A DNA stretch of 29,577 nucleotides from NCBI RefSeq assembly GCF_024460475.1, contig NZ_JANFYN010000027.1, positions 1 through 29,577 on the forward strand, given 5' to 3'. The notes under the pieces are model-generated. The model did not search any database, had not been told where the DNA came from, and saw only the letters and a program-made list of their open reading frames with translations. Of this stretch, positions 7,414 to 14,150 are shown piece by piece; position 1 is the first letter of the stretch, and every line of letters begins with the position of its first letter. This DNA is from Holdemanella sp. MSK.7.32. GTDB lineage: Bacteria; Bacillota_I; Bacilli_A; Erysipelotrichales; Erysipelotrichaceae. A program made the translations under genes and the position numbers.

Positions 7414-8526
7414 ATGAACGCAGTTATCTTAGGTTATGGAGTTGTCGGAAAAGGAATTGAAATCCTTGCAAAAACATTGGATGATATCAATATAAAATAC
7501 GTTTATGTACGTAAAGAAAAAGAAAACCTACCTTATTTTTCTAACAATGAAGATATGGTAGTTCAAGATGATATTGATATCGTTTTTGAATGTTTAAACG
7601 GATTAGAACCTGCCAACACATTGATTCAAAAAGCTTTGAAAAAAGGAAAACATGTCATCAGCTCAAACAAAGCTGTTGTCGCAACCTATCTCGATACCTA
7701 TTTAGAGCTTGAAGAAGAATATGGAGGAAGCATTCAGGTAGAAGCTTGTGTTGCAGGTGGTATTCCATTTATCGATGCCTTATTAAAACTAAAAAGACTT
7801 GAACCACTACAAGGCTATGAAGGTATCTTTAATGGCACAAGCAACTACATTTTAGATTCTATGCAAAAAAGCAACTTGGATTTTGAAGATGTTTTAAAAG
7901 AAGCTCAAGATAAAGGATATGCTGAAAAAGATCCATCTAACGATATTGATGGTGTTGACGTATATTATAAGACAAAGATTTCTAACAGCTTAGCTTTCAA
8001 CACACCCATCGTTGACATTCCTTATTATGCAGGAATTCGTACAATCAAAATGTTGGACATTAAATTCATCAAAATGAACAATAAAGTCGTACGTCATTTA
8101 TCCATATCAAGACAAATTGGCAATAAGATTATTTCCATTATCGCTCCTTGCTGCATGGATGAAAATGATTTTTTAGCCAATGTTCCTAGCAACTACAACG
8201 CACAAAAAATCCTATCTCATAGCTTTGATACACTAGGCTATTATGGTCAGGGCGCTGGCCAATTACCTACAGCGCAAGCCATGGTACAGAATGCTTTAGA
8301 TACACTTGAAAATAAAGAAAGAAAAATTGTTTATTCAACACCAAAAGAATTTGATACGTCTCTATTAAAAGAAACGTGGCTAATTCGCAGTGATGTTTCC
8401 CTAGAGAATTACTATCCTATTCAAAAGAAAGAAGCAAACTATTACTGGATTGAAAACCAGGATATGTCAATCATTAAGAAAGTTAAAGAATTAGATAAAA
8501 ATAGTTTTATCGCATTATGGAGGTAG
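7414..8526 (+). CDS. hom: Homoserine dehydrogenase, short form without ACT domain
   Basis: Reduces L-aspartate semialdehyde to homoserine with NAD(P)H. At 370 residues it lacks the C-terminal ACT domain of the ~430-residue Bacillus type. The Rossmann motif is GYGVVGKG (residues 7-14). The substrate region shows EACVAGGIPFIDAL, FNGTSNYILDSM and GYAEKDPSNDIDGVD, holding the conserved Glu/Asp/Lys active-site residues. The last ~50 residues resemble the extension of other short clostridial-type enzymes (a YYW..N segment and a final SFIALW). The ATG at 7414 follows AGGAGG; an upstream in-frame start at 7354 lies in the promoter. First gene of the hom-lysC-asd operon. Confidence 0.93.
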   Translation: MNAVILGYGVVGKGIEILAKTLDDINIKYVYVRKEKENLPYFSNNEDMVVQDDIDIVFECLNGLEPANTLIQKALKKGKHVISSNKAVVATYLDTYLELEEEYGGSIQVEACVAGGIPFIDALLKLKRLEPLQGYEGIFNGTSNYILDSMQKSNLDFEDVLKEAQDKGYAEKDPSNDIDGVDVYYKTKISNSLAFNTPIVDIPYYAGIRTIKMLDIKFIKMNNKVVRHLSISRQIGNKIISIIAPCCMDENDFLANVPSNYNAQKILSHSFDTLGYYGQGAGQLPTAQAMVQNALDTLENKERKIVYSTPKEFDTSLLKETWLIRSDVSLENYYPIQKKEANYYWIENQDMSIIKKVKELDKNSFIALWR

Positions 8527-8530
8527 TCAT

Positions 8531-9850
8531 ATGTTAAAAATCACTAAATTTGGTGGTTCTAGTGTCGCAAATGCTGAACAGTTCAAAAAAATCAAAGCCA
8601 TCATCCAACAAGATCCAACACGCCGATACATTGTTGTATCGGCTCCTGGAAAACGTTTTGCGGCCGACAACAAAATCACGGATCTGCTTTACTTGTTAGA
8701 TGCCCACAGAAAATACCATGTTGATGCATCGAGTGTCTTTAAACTCATCAAAAACCGTTTCATCGAAATAAAAAATGAATTAGGCCTTAAACAACCCATT
8801 GAAAAGGAGTTGGATGCCTTTTACACCAATCTTAACCAAATGTCCCAAGCTGTTATCGTCAGTCGCGGTGAATACTTCTGTGCTAAATTAATGGCTGAAT
8901 ATCTAGGTTATGCCTTTGTGGATGCCAAAGATATTATTCGTTTTAAATTAGATAAATCCATTGACTGGGATGCGACCAGCACAAAACTTCAAGCTAAATA
9001 TGCTCAATACGACCACTTTGTTTTCCCAGGCTTCTATGGCACAAGTGCAAATGGACACATCCAAGTCTTCCCACGTGGCGGAGGCGATATTACAGGGGCT
9101 ATTTTAGCAAAATGTCTTCATGCCGACGTATATGAAAACTGGACCGATGTGTCTGGATTCTTAATGGCTGATCCTACAATTGTTAAAAACCCAAAAGGAA
9201 TTACTCATATCACATATTCAGAATTAAGAGAACTTTCCTATATGGGAGCAAGCGTACTTCATGAAGAAGCCATTTTCCCAGTTAAAGAAGCTAACATTCC
9301 AATCCACATTTTAAATACCAATCGTCCTCAAGACGCAGGTACAATCATCCAAGAACATTCAAAAGTAAAAAGTGAATATCCAATTACAGGTATTGCAGGT
9401 AAAAAGGATTTTATGTCTATCTATGTTTATAAAAAGCATATGTCAAATGAAGTTGGTTTCATTCGTAAAGCCCTATCCATCCTAGAAAAATACCATATCA
9501 GTATTGAACACATTCCTAGTGGAATTGACTCATTTAATATTGTTGTAGAGAAAAAAGAAATTGAAGAGAGTCTTTATGAAATCTTGGCACACTTCAAAGA
9601 TGAACTAAAACCAGATAAATTAACTGTCCAAGAGGATTTAGCTTTAATTTCTACTGTCGGTAAAAACATGTCCGATAAACCAGGTACAAGTGGCAAGTTA
9701 TTTGGTGCCTTAGGTAAAAATAACATCAACATTGTCATGATTGCCCAAGGTAGTGATGAAATCAATATTACAGTGGGAGTTAAGAAAAAAGACTTCACAA
9801 AAACAGTCCAAGTTATATATGATACTTTCGTAGGAGGAAATGAAGAATGA
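8531..9850 (+). CDS. lysC: Aspartate kinase
   Basis: Phosphorylates L-aspartate, the first step to lysine, threonine and methionine. The 439-residue chain opens with ITKFGGSSVAN (catalytic Lys6) and has VVSAPG, an SRGEYF motif and the FPRGGGDITGA loop of the kinase domain. Two C-terminal ACT domains follow: about residues 295-360 (VGFIRKALSILEKYHISIEH) and 370-439 (LISTVGKNM, LFGALGKNNINIVMIAQGS). This layout is that of feedback-sensitive monofunctional kinases, so end-product control probably acts here, because hom in this operon has no ACT domain. Its ribosome site GGAGGT overlaps the end of hom. Confidence 0.94.
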   Translation: MLKITKFGGSSVANAEQFKKIKAIIQQDPTRRYIVVSAPGKRFAADNKITDLLYLLDAHRKYHVDASSVFKLIKNRFIEIKNELGLKQPIEKELDAFYTNLNQMSQAVIVSRGEYFCAKLMAEYLGYAFVDAKDIIRFKLDKSIDWDATSTKLQAKYAQYDHFVFPGFYGTSANGHIQVFPRGGGDITGAILAKCLHADVYENWTDVSGFLMADPTIVKNPKGITHITYSELRELSYMGASVLHEEAIFPVKEANIPIHILNTNRPQDAGTIIQEHSKVKSEYPITGIAGKKDFMSIYVYKKHMSNEVGFIRKALSILEKYHISIEHIPSGIDSFNIVVEKKEIEESLYEILAHFKDELKPDKLTVQEDLALISTVGKNMSDKPGTSGKLFGALGKNNINIVMIAQGSDEINITVGVKKKDFTKTVQVIYDTFVGGNEE

Positions 9851-10830
9851 CAACAATCGCAATTGCCGGTGCTACAGGTGCTGTAGGACAACAAATGTTA
9901 GAATGCTTAAAAGAAAGAAACATTCAGGCTGACCTTAAATTATTAGCTAGTGCCAGATCAAAAGGCAAAGATATTGATGGACACATTGTTGAAGAATTAA
10001 CAAAAGACAGCTTTCAAGGTGTTGACTATGTATTAGGTGCAACAGGAAATGACATCACAAAAATGTGGATGCCATGGGCCAAAGAAGCAGGATGTATCGT
10101 TGTTGATAACTCAAGTGCATTCCGTTTAGACAAAGATGTTCCTTTAGTCATTCCTGAAGTGAATAAAGAAGACATTAAAGACCATCATGGCTTGATTGCC
10201 AATCCAAACTGTGCAACGATTATTGCCCTTGTAGCTTTGCAAGCTTTACATAAAAAATACCACATCAAGCGCATGATTGTGACAACATTTCAAGCTGTAT
10301 CAGGTGCTGGTGTTCAAGGAATTGAAGATTTAAAGAATCAAATTGAAGATGAAAATATTCCATCAAAAGCCTTCCCTTACCAAATCGCATTTAATCTTAT
10401 TCCTCAAATTGGAGATTTTGATGATTTAGGCATCTCAAAAGAAGAATGGAAGATGCAAAATGAGGCAAGAAAAATGTGGCACGATGATGCTTTAAAAGTT
10501 AACTGTACTTGTGTACGTGTCCCTATTTGGCGTTCTCACTCTGAAAGTATCACCATCGAATGTGAAAATGAAGTGGATGTCAATGAGGCAAGAGAATTAG
10601 TATCCAAAGCTGAAGGCGTACTATTAAAAGATGATCCAAAAAATCAAATCTATCCAATGCCAAAGGATACGACAAATCAAGACTTAGTTTATGTTGGAAG
10701 AATTCGTAAAGACATCACGGATGAAACAAATCATACATTATCTCTATTCTGCTGTGGAGACCAGATTCGTAAAGGCGCTGCTACAAATGCAGTTCAAATT
10801 CTAGAAGAATTATTAAAGGCAAACGATTAA
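9847..10830 (+). CDS. asd: Aspartate-semialdehyde dehydrogenase
   Basis: Reduces L-aspartyl-4-phosphate to aspartate semialdehyde with NADPH. Its 327 residues are normal for the Gram-positive class. The NADP-binding loop is AGATGAVGQQM (residues 7-17); the active-site cysteine is C122 in ANPNCATII. AVSGAGVQG and a VRVPIWRSHSES segment hold the substrate-binding Arg/His residues. The start overlaps the lysC stop by 4 nt (ATGA), preceded by TAGGAGG. Last gene of the operon, ending in a hairpin terminator. With hom and lysC it supplies homoserine to the divergently transcribed thrB/thrC. Confidence 0.96.
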   Translation: MTTIAIAGATGAVGQQMLECLKERNIQADLKLLASARSKGKDIDGHIVEELTKDSFQGVDYVLGATGNDITKMWMPWAKEAGCIVVDNSSAFRLDKDVPLVIPEVNKEDIKDHHGLIANPNCATIIALVALQALHKKYHIKRMIVTTFQAVSGAGVQGIEDLKNQIEDENIPSKAFPYQIAFNLIPQIGDFDDLGISKEEWKMQNEARKMWHDDALKVNCTCVRVPIWRSHSESITIECENEVDVNEARELVSKAEGVLLKDDPKNQIYPMPKDTTNQDLVYVGRIRKDITDETNHTLSLFCCGDQIRKGAATNAVQILEELLKAND

Positions 10831-10850
10831 TTTCGCTTGCCTATTTTTTT
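10817..10850 (+). terminator. Terminator of hom-lysC-asd operon
   Basis: Arms AGGCAAACG (10817-10825) and CGCTTGCCT (10834-10842) form a 9-bp stem with one mismatch; the asd stop codon lies in the loop. A run of seven T residues follows at 10844-10850. The convergent DUF4097 gene ends inside the T-run. Confidence 0.8.
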
Positions 10851-11577
10851 AGTTAATTTCAATATCTCCACTTGTCGTATTTAAAGTTAAGGTCGCATTA
10901 TTTGTTCCTAACACACGAGTTACAGAACCTGTAAATTCTTCTTCACCAATTTCAATATCTCCAGATGTTGTAGAGGCAGTGATTGAAACATTATTTATAT
11001 TTTCTGCACTTACATCACCGGATGTAGTTTCTAATGCATTGTCTCCTGCCAATTGCCCATCAAATTCAACATCTCCACTTGTAGTAACAAAAGTACAAGT
11101 ATTTAAAATTCCATTCTCAATAGAAATATCACCCGATACACTTGTCACTCTAGAATCCTTTAATGCCACGTTTTGAATTTCAACATCCCCCGCAACAAGA
11201 TTGCCATTCACAATTAAAGAATCATTTGTCGTATAAATAATCACTTCATTATCATCGTGACCGATGAAATGTTTATCTGAAATTGTTTCTTTTACAGTTA
11301 AAACACCATCATCAACAGAATAATCCAGTTTTTGTTTCTTCACATCCTGCAAACGATAAGAAATAGCATTCTCACTGGATTTCTCAATTTTAACATCCAT
11401 ACTTGTCAAATCTAAATTGACAGAAGTAAAATTCTCTATCCCCTCATGATTCAATGGTTCTTTCACAATCGAAGTTTTATTTACTTCTACATTACGAATC
11501 AAATGAATTGCAAGAAAGCTACCTCCTGCAATGCAAACAAGAATAAAAATAATTAATATGATAAATCCTTTTTTCAT
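10849..11577 (-). CDS. DUF4097-type beta-helical surface protein
   Basis: A 242-residue protein with an N-terminal membrane anchor or uncleaved signal (MKKGFIILIIFILVCIAGGSFLAI). The outside part from about residue 50 carries repeated T-S-G-D-(V/I) units (VTSVSGDISIE, VTTSGDVEFD, ETTSGDVSAE, STTSGDIEIG, NTTSGDIEI). This is the signature of DUF4097/adhesin-like proteins that fold as a right-handed beta-helix. Their function is not established; they often lie near PadR regulators or envelope-stress genes, but neither is adjacent here. The ATG at 11577 follows AGAGGTGAT; a TTG codon directly before it is a less likely start. It is convergent to asd and behind its own promoter region. Confidence 0.8.
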   Translation of the reverse strand: MKKGFIILIIFILVCIAGGSFLAIHLIRNVEVNKTSIVKEPLNHEGIENFTSVNLDLTSMDVKIEKSSENAISYRLQDVKKQKLDYSVDDGVLTVKETISDKHFIGHDDNEVIIYTTNDSLIVNGNLVAGDVEIQNVALKDSRVTSVSGDISIENGILNTCTFVTTSGDVEFDGQLAGDNALETTSGDVSAENINNVSITASTTSGDIEIGEEEFTGSVTRVLGTNNATLTLNTTSGDIEIN

Positions 11578-11591
11578 CAAATCACCTCTTT

Positions 11592-11632
11592 CACTACTAG
11601 TTTATCACCACTACTTTGCTTTGTACAGTAGT
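11592..11632. promoter_or_regulatory. Inverted repeat upstream of the DUF4097 gene, possible operator
   Basis: ACTACT (11610-11615) and AGTAGT (11627-11632) form a 6-bp inverted repeat with an 11-nt spacer, and CACTACT recurs at 11592-11598. It lies 15-55 nt upstream of the start codon, where an operator or core promoter would be. No convincing -35/-10 pair was found, so the call is weak. Confidence 0.25.
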
Positions 11633-11635
11633 ATA

Positions 11636-11668
11636 CTCAAAAAAAGAAGAATTACTCTTTAATTCTTC
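11636..11668 (-). terminator. Terminator of the HD phosphohydrolase gene
   Basis: On the minus strand GAAGAATTA (11660-11668 arm) pairs with TAATTCTTC around a short loop and is followed by TTTTTTT. The stop codon of the HD gene lies within the hairpin. Confidence 0.8.
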
Positions 11669-12239
11669 CCTTCTTAACATTTGGCAAAATGAAATGCTCA
11701 TACATATACTTCCACAACACTTCACTACCCTCATGTGTTTTTTCATTTCGCTTTAATATCTTTTCAAGATGCACACCATTTTCAGCCCACATTCTTCCAT
11801 CCGTCGCAGCATTCAACATAACAGGCTGAAAATTATCCATTACTCTGGCAAACTTAGCTTCGGGTGTTTTTCTTTCTTCAAATTCATTCCACAAATCAAA
11901 TACTTTCTTTGCCTGATCTTCTGGCAATAAATTAAAAATGCGATTTGCAGCCATTGCCTCTCTTGTACTTTGTGTTTTCAAACCCTGACTATCATATGCA
12001 TAGGTATCCCCTGCATCAATTTCCACAAGATCATGAATCAACAACATGGAAATTGTTTTTAATACATCAATTTTTTCATTGGCATATTCACTCAAAAATA
12101 CTGTCATAATAGCCATATGCCAAGCATGTTGAGCATCATCCTCAAAGTCTTTCCCATTGCTTTGAAGTGTCTTTCTTTTGATTTGTTTTTCTTTATCAAT
12201 TTCCAAAATAAACTGCATCTGTTTTTCAATTCGTTCCAT
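11652..12239 (-). CDS. HD-domain phosphohydrolase (COG1896-like)
   Basis: A 195-residue soluble protein of the HD superfamily. Metal-binding residues fit the pattern QHAWHMAIM (His38/His41), then LLIHDLVEIDAGDT with the His69-Asp70 pair and the E-I-D-A-G-D signature. This family contains YfbR-type 5'-deoxynucleotidases and other nucleotide phosphohydrolases. It probably dephosphorylates nucleoside monophosphates or related compounds; the exact substrate is unknown. A GGTGATGG stretch precedes the ATG. An intrinsic terminator ends only 26 nt before the start codon, with a structured leader and a consensus promoter further upstream (12266-12426), suggesting control by attenuation. Confidence 0.82.
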   Translation of the reverse strand: MERIEKQMQFILEIDKEKQIKRKTLQSNGKDFEDDAQHAWHMAIMTVFLSEYANEKIDVLKTISMLLIHDLVEIDAGDTYAYDSQGLKTQSTREAMAANRIFNLLPEDQAKKVFDLWNEFEERKTPEAKFARVMDNFQPVMLNAATDGRMWAENGVHLEKILKRNEKTHEGSEVLWKYMYEHFILPNVKKGRIKE

Positions 12240-12254
12240 ACCATCACCAACACC

Positions 12255-12263
12255 ATTTTAACA
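12255..12263 (-). promoter_or_regulatory. Possible internal extended -10 before the HD gene
   Basis: TGTTAAAAT on the minus strand resembles an extended -10, placed between the leader terminator and the HD start. A start near 12248 would leave an ~8-nt leader with a GGTGATGG site. It would allow expression even if the leader terminator is closed. No -35 is recognisable. Confidence 0.3.
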
Positions 12264-12265
12264 TA

Positions 12266-12292
12266 CAAAAAGGCCCGGATTCACTCAGGCCT
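12266..12292 (-). terminator. Intrinsic terminator in the leader of the HD gene
   Basis: Minus strand AGGCCTG (12286-12292) and CGGGCCT (12271-12277) form a 7-bp GC-rich stem with one G-T wobble and an 8-nt loop, followed by TTTTTG. It overlaps the stop codon of the 21-codon leader reading frame and lies upstream of the HD gene. Confidence 0.8.
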
Positions 12293-12356
12293 AATCTATT
12301 ACGTCAACTTTGAAATCATTAGTGAACTTGAGGAAGGAGCAAAATACGATTTCCAT
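12291..12356 (-). CDS. Possible 21-codon leader peptide
   Basis: An ATG frame runs 21 codons from 12356 to a TAG inside the terminator stem, encoding a peptide that begins MEIVFCSFLKF and ends KVDVID. AGAAGG lies 9 nt upstream as a possible ribosome site. The ATG and this site are both parts of the proposed RNA structure, so ribosome movement could affect folding. There is no run of one amino acid as in classical attenuator peptides. It may be a chance frame in a structured RNA. Confidence 0.3.
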   Translation of the reverse strand: MEIVFCSFLKFTNDFKVDVID

Positions 12357-12397
12357 TGACGCAAACCTTCTTAAAACTTCCTTTCGAAGCCAATGAA

Positions 12398-12426
12398 ATT
12401 ATATCACCATTTGCAACTGTTTACAA
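12398..12426 (-). promoter_or_regulatory. Consensus-like promoter of the HD-gene leader
   Basis: Minus strand: TTGTAA (12421-12426), a 17-nt spacer, then TATAAT (12398-12403) preceded by TGA (extended -10). This is one of the best promoters in the window. Transcription would begin near 12391 and read into the structured leader. Confidence 0.8.
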
Positions 12427-12450
12427 TATGATTGTAAATATTTTACATTT

Positions 12451-12771
12451 TCATGAAAGCATAAACATATAAAATATTACACAAGATATCACACTTGCCA
12501 AAACAACACCAATTACAGGTAACTTCTTTAAAGCTGCGATAACCGCTACAACACTTGCTATAATGCCAATCCACATATTCTTATCTACATATAATATAGC
12601 TGGAAAAATCAAGGATGCCATGGCCGTATAAGGAATCAATTGCAAGAATATATTAACCTTTCCAGATACTTGAATCTTATCCATGAACAAAGCTGGCAAC
12701 ATTCTAGATATATATGTTGGTAAACAAAAAAAGAAGAAACAGTATAAAACTATTTCTCTTCTTCCTTCTTC
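12451..12771 (-). pseudogene. azlD-like branched-chain amino acid transport subunit, 5'-truncated
   Basis: The open frame from 12771 contains LPTYISRMLPALF and then three hydrophobic helices (LIPYTAMASLIFPAIL, MWIGIIASVVAVIAAL, VVLASVISCVIFYMF). This resembles AzlD, the small partner of the AzlC exporter, whose first helix normally ends in a TY.PR.LP motif. Here most of the first helix is gone. The frame upstream of the motif is the T-tract and stem of the neighbouring gene's terminator, it has no ATG before 12702 and no ribosome site, and it is closed by TAA at 12772. No azlC gene is nearby. From the internal ATG only 83 residues remain, versus roughly 100-110. Confidence 0.6.
12725..12757 (-). 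terminator. Terminator of the 81-residue membrane protein gene
   Basis: Minus strand AGAAATAG (12750-12757) pairs with CTGTTTCT (12735-12742) around a 7-nt loop, followed by a T-rich tract. The stop codon lies at the stem. It cuts into what should be the 5' end of the azlD remnant. Confidence 0.7.
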
Positions 12772-12995
12772 TTAAACATTTCACTAAATACGCCTAACGC
12801 ATAGAATAGCACACTAAAGCAGATGCTTTCATAACACGTTGTAATCATGTACAAAACCAAATTCACTACACTTAAGTTTGTACTGTAATATGAAGTAAAC
12901 GTATTATAGGCTTGGATTGCCGCATAACACGTATAAGCTAATGATAAAACGGCAAAAACATATAATAGAATTGTTAATGCATTCTTATTTTTCAT
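12750..12995 (-). CDS. Small two-helix membrane protein of unknown function
   Basis: An 81-residue protein that I do not recognise. It has a hydrophobic N-terminal helix (ALTILLYVFAVLSLAYTCYAAI), a short polar outside loop (YNTFTSYYSTNLS), a second helix (VVNLVLYMITTCYESICFSVLFYALGVF), and a charged C-terminal tail KKKEEEK that is probably cytoplasmic. The start has a strong AAAGGGGGT ribosome site, and a promoter and terminator flank it, so it is likely a genuine monocistronic gene. Nothing nearby indicates a function. Confidence 0.6.
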   Translation of the reverse strand: MKNKNALTILLYVFAVLSLAYTCYAAIQAYNTFTSYYSTNLSVVNLVLYMITTCYESICFSVLFYALGVFSEMFKKKEEEK

Positions 12996-13024
12996 TTGAA
13001 ATACCCCCTTTAAATAATGTACTA

Positions 13025-13053
13025 ATTAAACCACTATTTTCGTATTTATACAA
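13025..13053 (-). promoter_or_regulatory. Promoter of the 81-residue membrane protein gene
   Basis: Minus strand: TTGTAT (13048-13053), a 17-nt spacer, then TTTAAT (13025-13030). The -10 is imperfect, but spacing and position before the GGGGGT ribosome site are right. Confidence 0.45.
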
Positions 13054-13075
13054 ACAAAAATTCTTTCAGTTTATT

Positions 13076-14092
13076 TTAAGCAAACGCATCATACGTATCA
13101 TCATCCTCACAAACAATTTGAATGACGCGCTTTCCATCCACTACAGTCGATACAATCTTATCTGGATATTCCATGGCATCCGAACGAATCGTTAATTCAA
13201 TACCTTGGGATAACTGGAATTTTTTTGTACGTTTATTATTCAAGCTTTCGGGAACAACTTTAAATTCTGTATCAAAATTTTTACGTTCAGGAAGCGCTAG
13301 TAAACAATCTTTAATAACATCTTTCTCAATTTCTTCTTCACTAAAAGAATACGAATCAATTAAATTATCAATACACTGATTGTAGTTTAACTGCTGTGGT
13401 GTATTCATCACATTCTGTAATTCACTCGATAATTTTACATAATCCTTTTTAGAAACAGGTTCTACAGCACTCTTCAATTCATTATCCACGGCCTTAAATG
13501 CGGAATATGTATTTTTGGCATCATCCCTAGCTTCATCCAATTCTAAAAAAGAAACCGTCCAATATTTTGCCATAGTATCTGAATATGCCTTAACATCTTT
13601 AAATACAATATGCGAATTAATTTCATACATTGAAAATACAGCTGATTTCCACAATGATTTCTTATCTCCTGAAAATCCATACTTCTTTGATAAATCACTT
13701 CCATCATACCATTTTGAATGTTCCACTTTAGCAACCACAAATAAAAGTTCATCACTACTATTTTGTACCAAAGCCTGAATTAGACTTCCCTTTTTCACAT
13801 TCGAACCCATGCGATAGATTTTTGCCTGTGCAAGTTTTTCACTCATCAAAAGCTTATCTGCAATACTATCTGTAAGAACTTCACATTTTTCTTGATTCAA
13901 TGCCATTTGACGAATACACGAAACCACTTGTGTTTGTTCATCATGAATAATATACATTTTATTTTTCTCATTTGAGTTCGCATACTCAATATATTCTTTC
14001 ACAAAACCTTGGAATTCTTCAGGCATCTCTTTTCTTTGTACTGTATCATTGTCTAAATCCAATATATGGAAGGATGTATATAAAATTGTCAT
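13076..14092 (-). CDS. Possible nucleoid-associated protein, NA37/NdpA-like
   Basis: A 338-residue soluble acidic protein without a signal or membrane segment. The overall plan resembles the 37-kDa nucleoid-associated family (PF04245): an N-terminal part with an ADKLLMSEKLAQA helix, then GSLIQALVQNSSDELLFVVA and KVEHSKWYDGSDLSKKYGF, followed by K-S-L-W-K-S-A-V-F-S-M, where that family has its 'L.K.D....F.D......G.P.KK...KAA' core. The C-terminal third contains a helical segment and a beta-rich ending. The assignment is by pattern only and is moderate at best. The start follows AAAAGGAG by 10 nt. It is divergent from cobW. Confidence 0.45.
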   Translation of the reverse strand: MTILYTSFHILDLDNDTVQRKEMPEEFQGFVKEYIEYANSNEKNKMYIIHDEQTQVVSCIRQMALNQEKCEVLTDSIADKLLMSEKLAQAKIYRMGSNVKKGSLIQALVQNSSDELLFVVAKVEHSKWYDGSDLSKKYGFSGDKKSLWKSAVFSMYEINSHIVFKDVKAYSDTMAKYWTVSFLELDEARDDAKNTYSAFKAVDNELKSAVEPVSKKDYVKLSSELQNVMNTPQQLNYNQCIDNLIDSYSFSEEEIEKDVIKDCLLALPERKNFDTEFKVVPESLNNKRTKKFQLSQGIELTIRSDAMEYPDKIVSTVVDGKRVIQIVCEDDDTYDAFA

Positions 14093-14150
14093 AAAAAATT
14101 TACTCCTTTTTATCGCAAATATTATACAATAAGTGAAGGAGGTTTTAAAA

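Larger units (their letters stand above)
12266..12391 (-). ncRNA. Structured leader RNA upstream of the HD gene (candidate riboswitch/attenuator or small RNA)
   Basis: From the predicted start near 12391 to the terminator is ~125 nt. Two nested helices are readable: GCGUCAA (12356-12362) with UUGACGU (12301-12307), and GAAAUC (12348-12353) with GAUUUC (12312-12317), closing a ~30-nt loop. In that loop CCUUCC (12332-12337) can pair with either GGAAG (12377-12381) or GAAGG (12366-12370) upstream, i.e. two exclusive pseudoknot choices. GGCUU at the 5' end could pair with AGGCC of the terminator and act as an antiterminator. It does not match a riboswitch class I recognise. It could instead be an independent sRNA. 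Confidence 0.5.

Noticed and set aside
9574..9894. 106-codon minus-strand frame at the lysC/asd junction
   Set aside because: It lies opposite the ACT domains of lysC and the NADP motif of asd, which are clearly coding; it is a shadow frame.
12117..12359. 80-codon plus-strand frame spanning the start of the HD gene and the leader
   Set aside because: It is antisense to a well-supported HD gene and to a leader with promoter and terminator on the minus strand; it has no ribosome site and no family resemblance.
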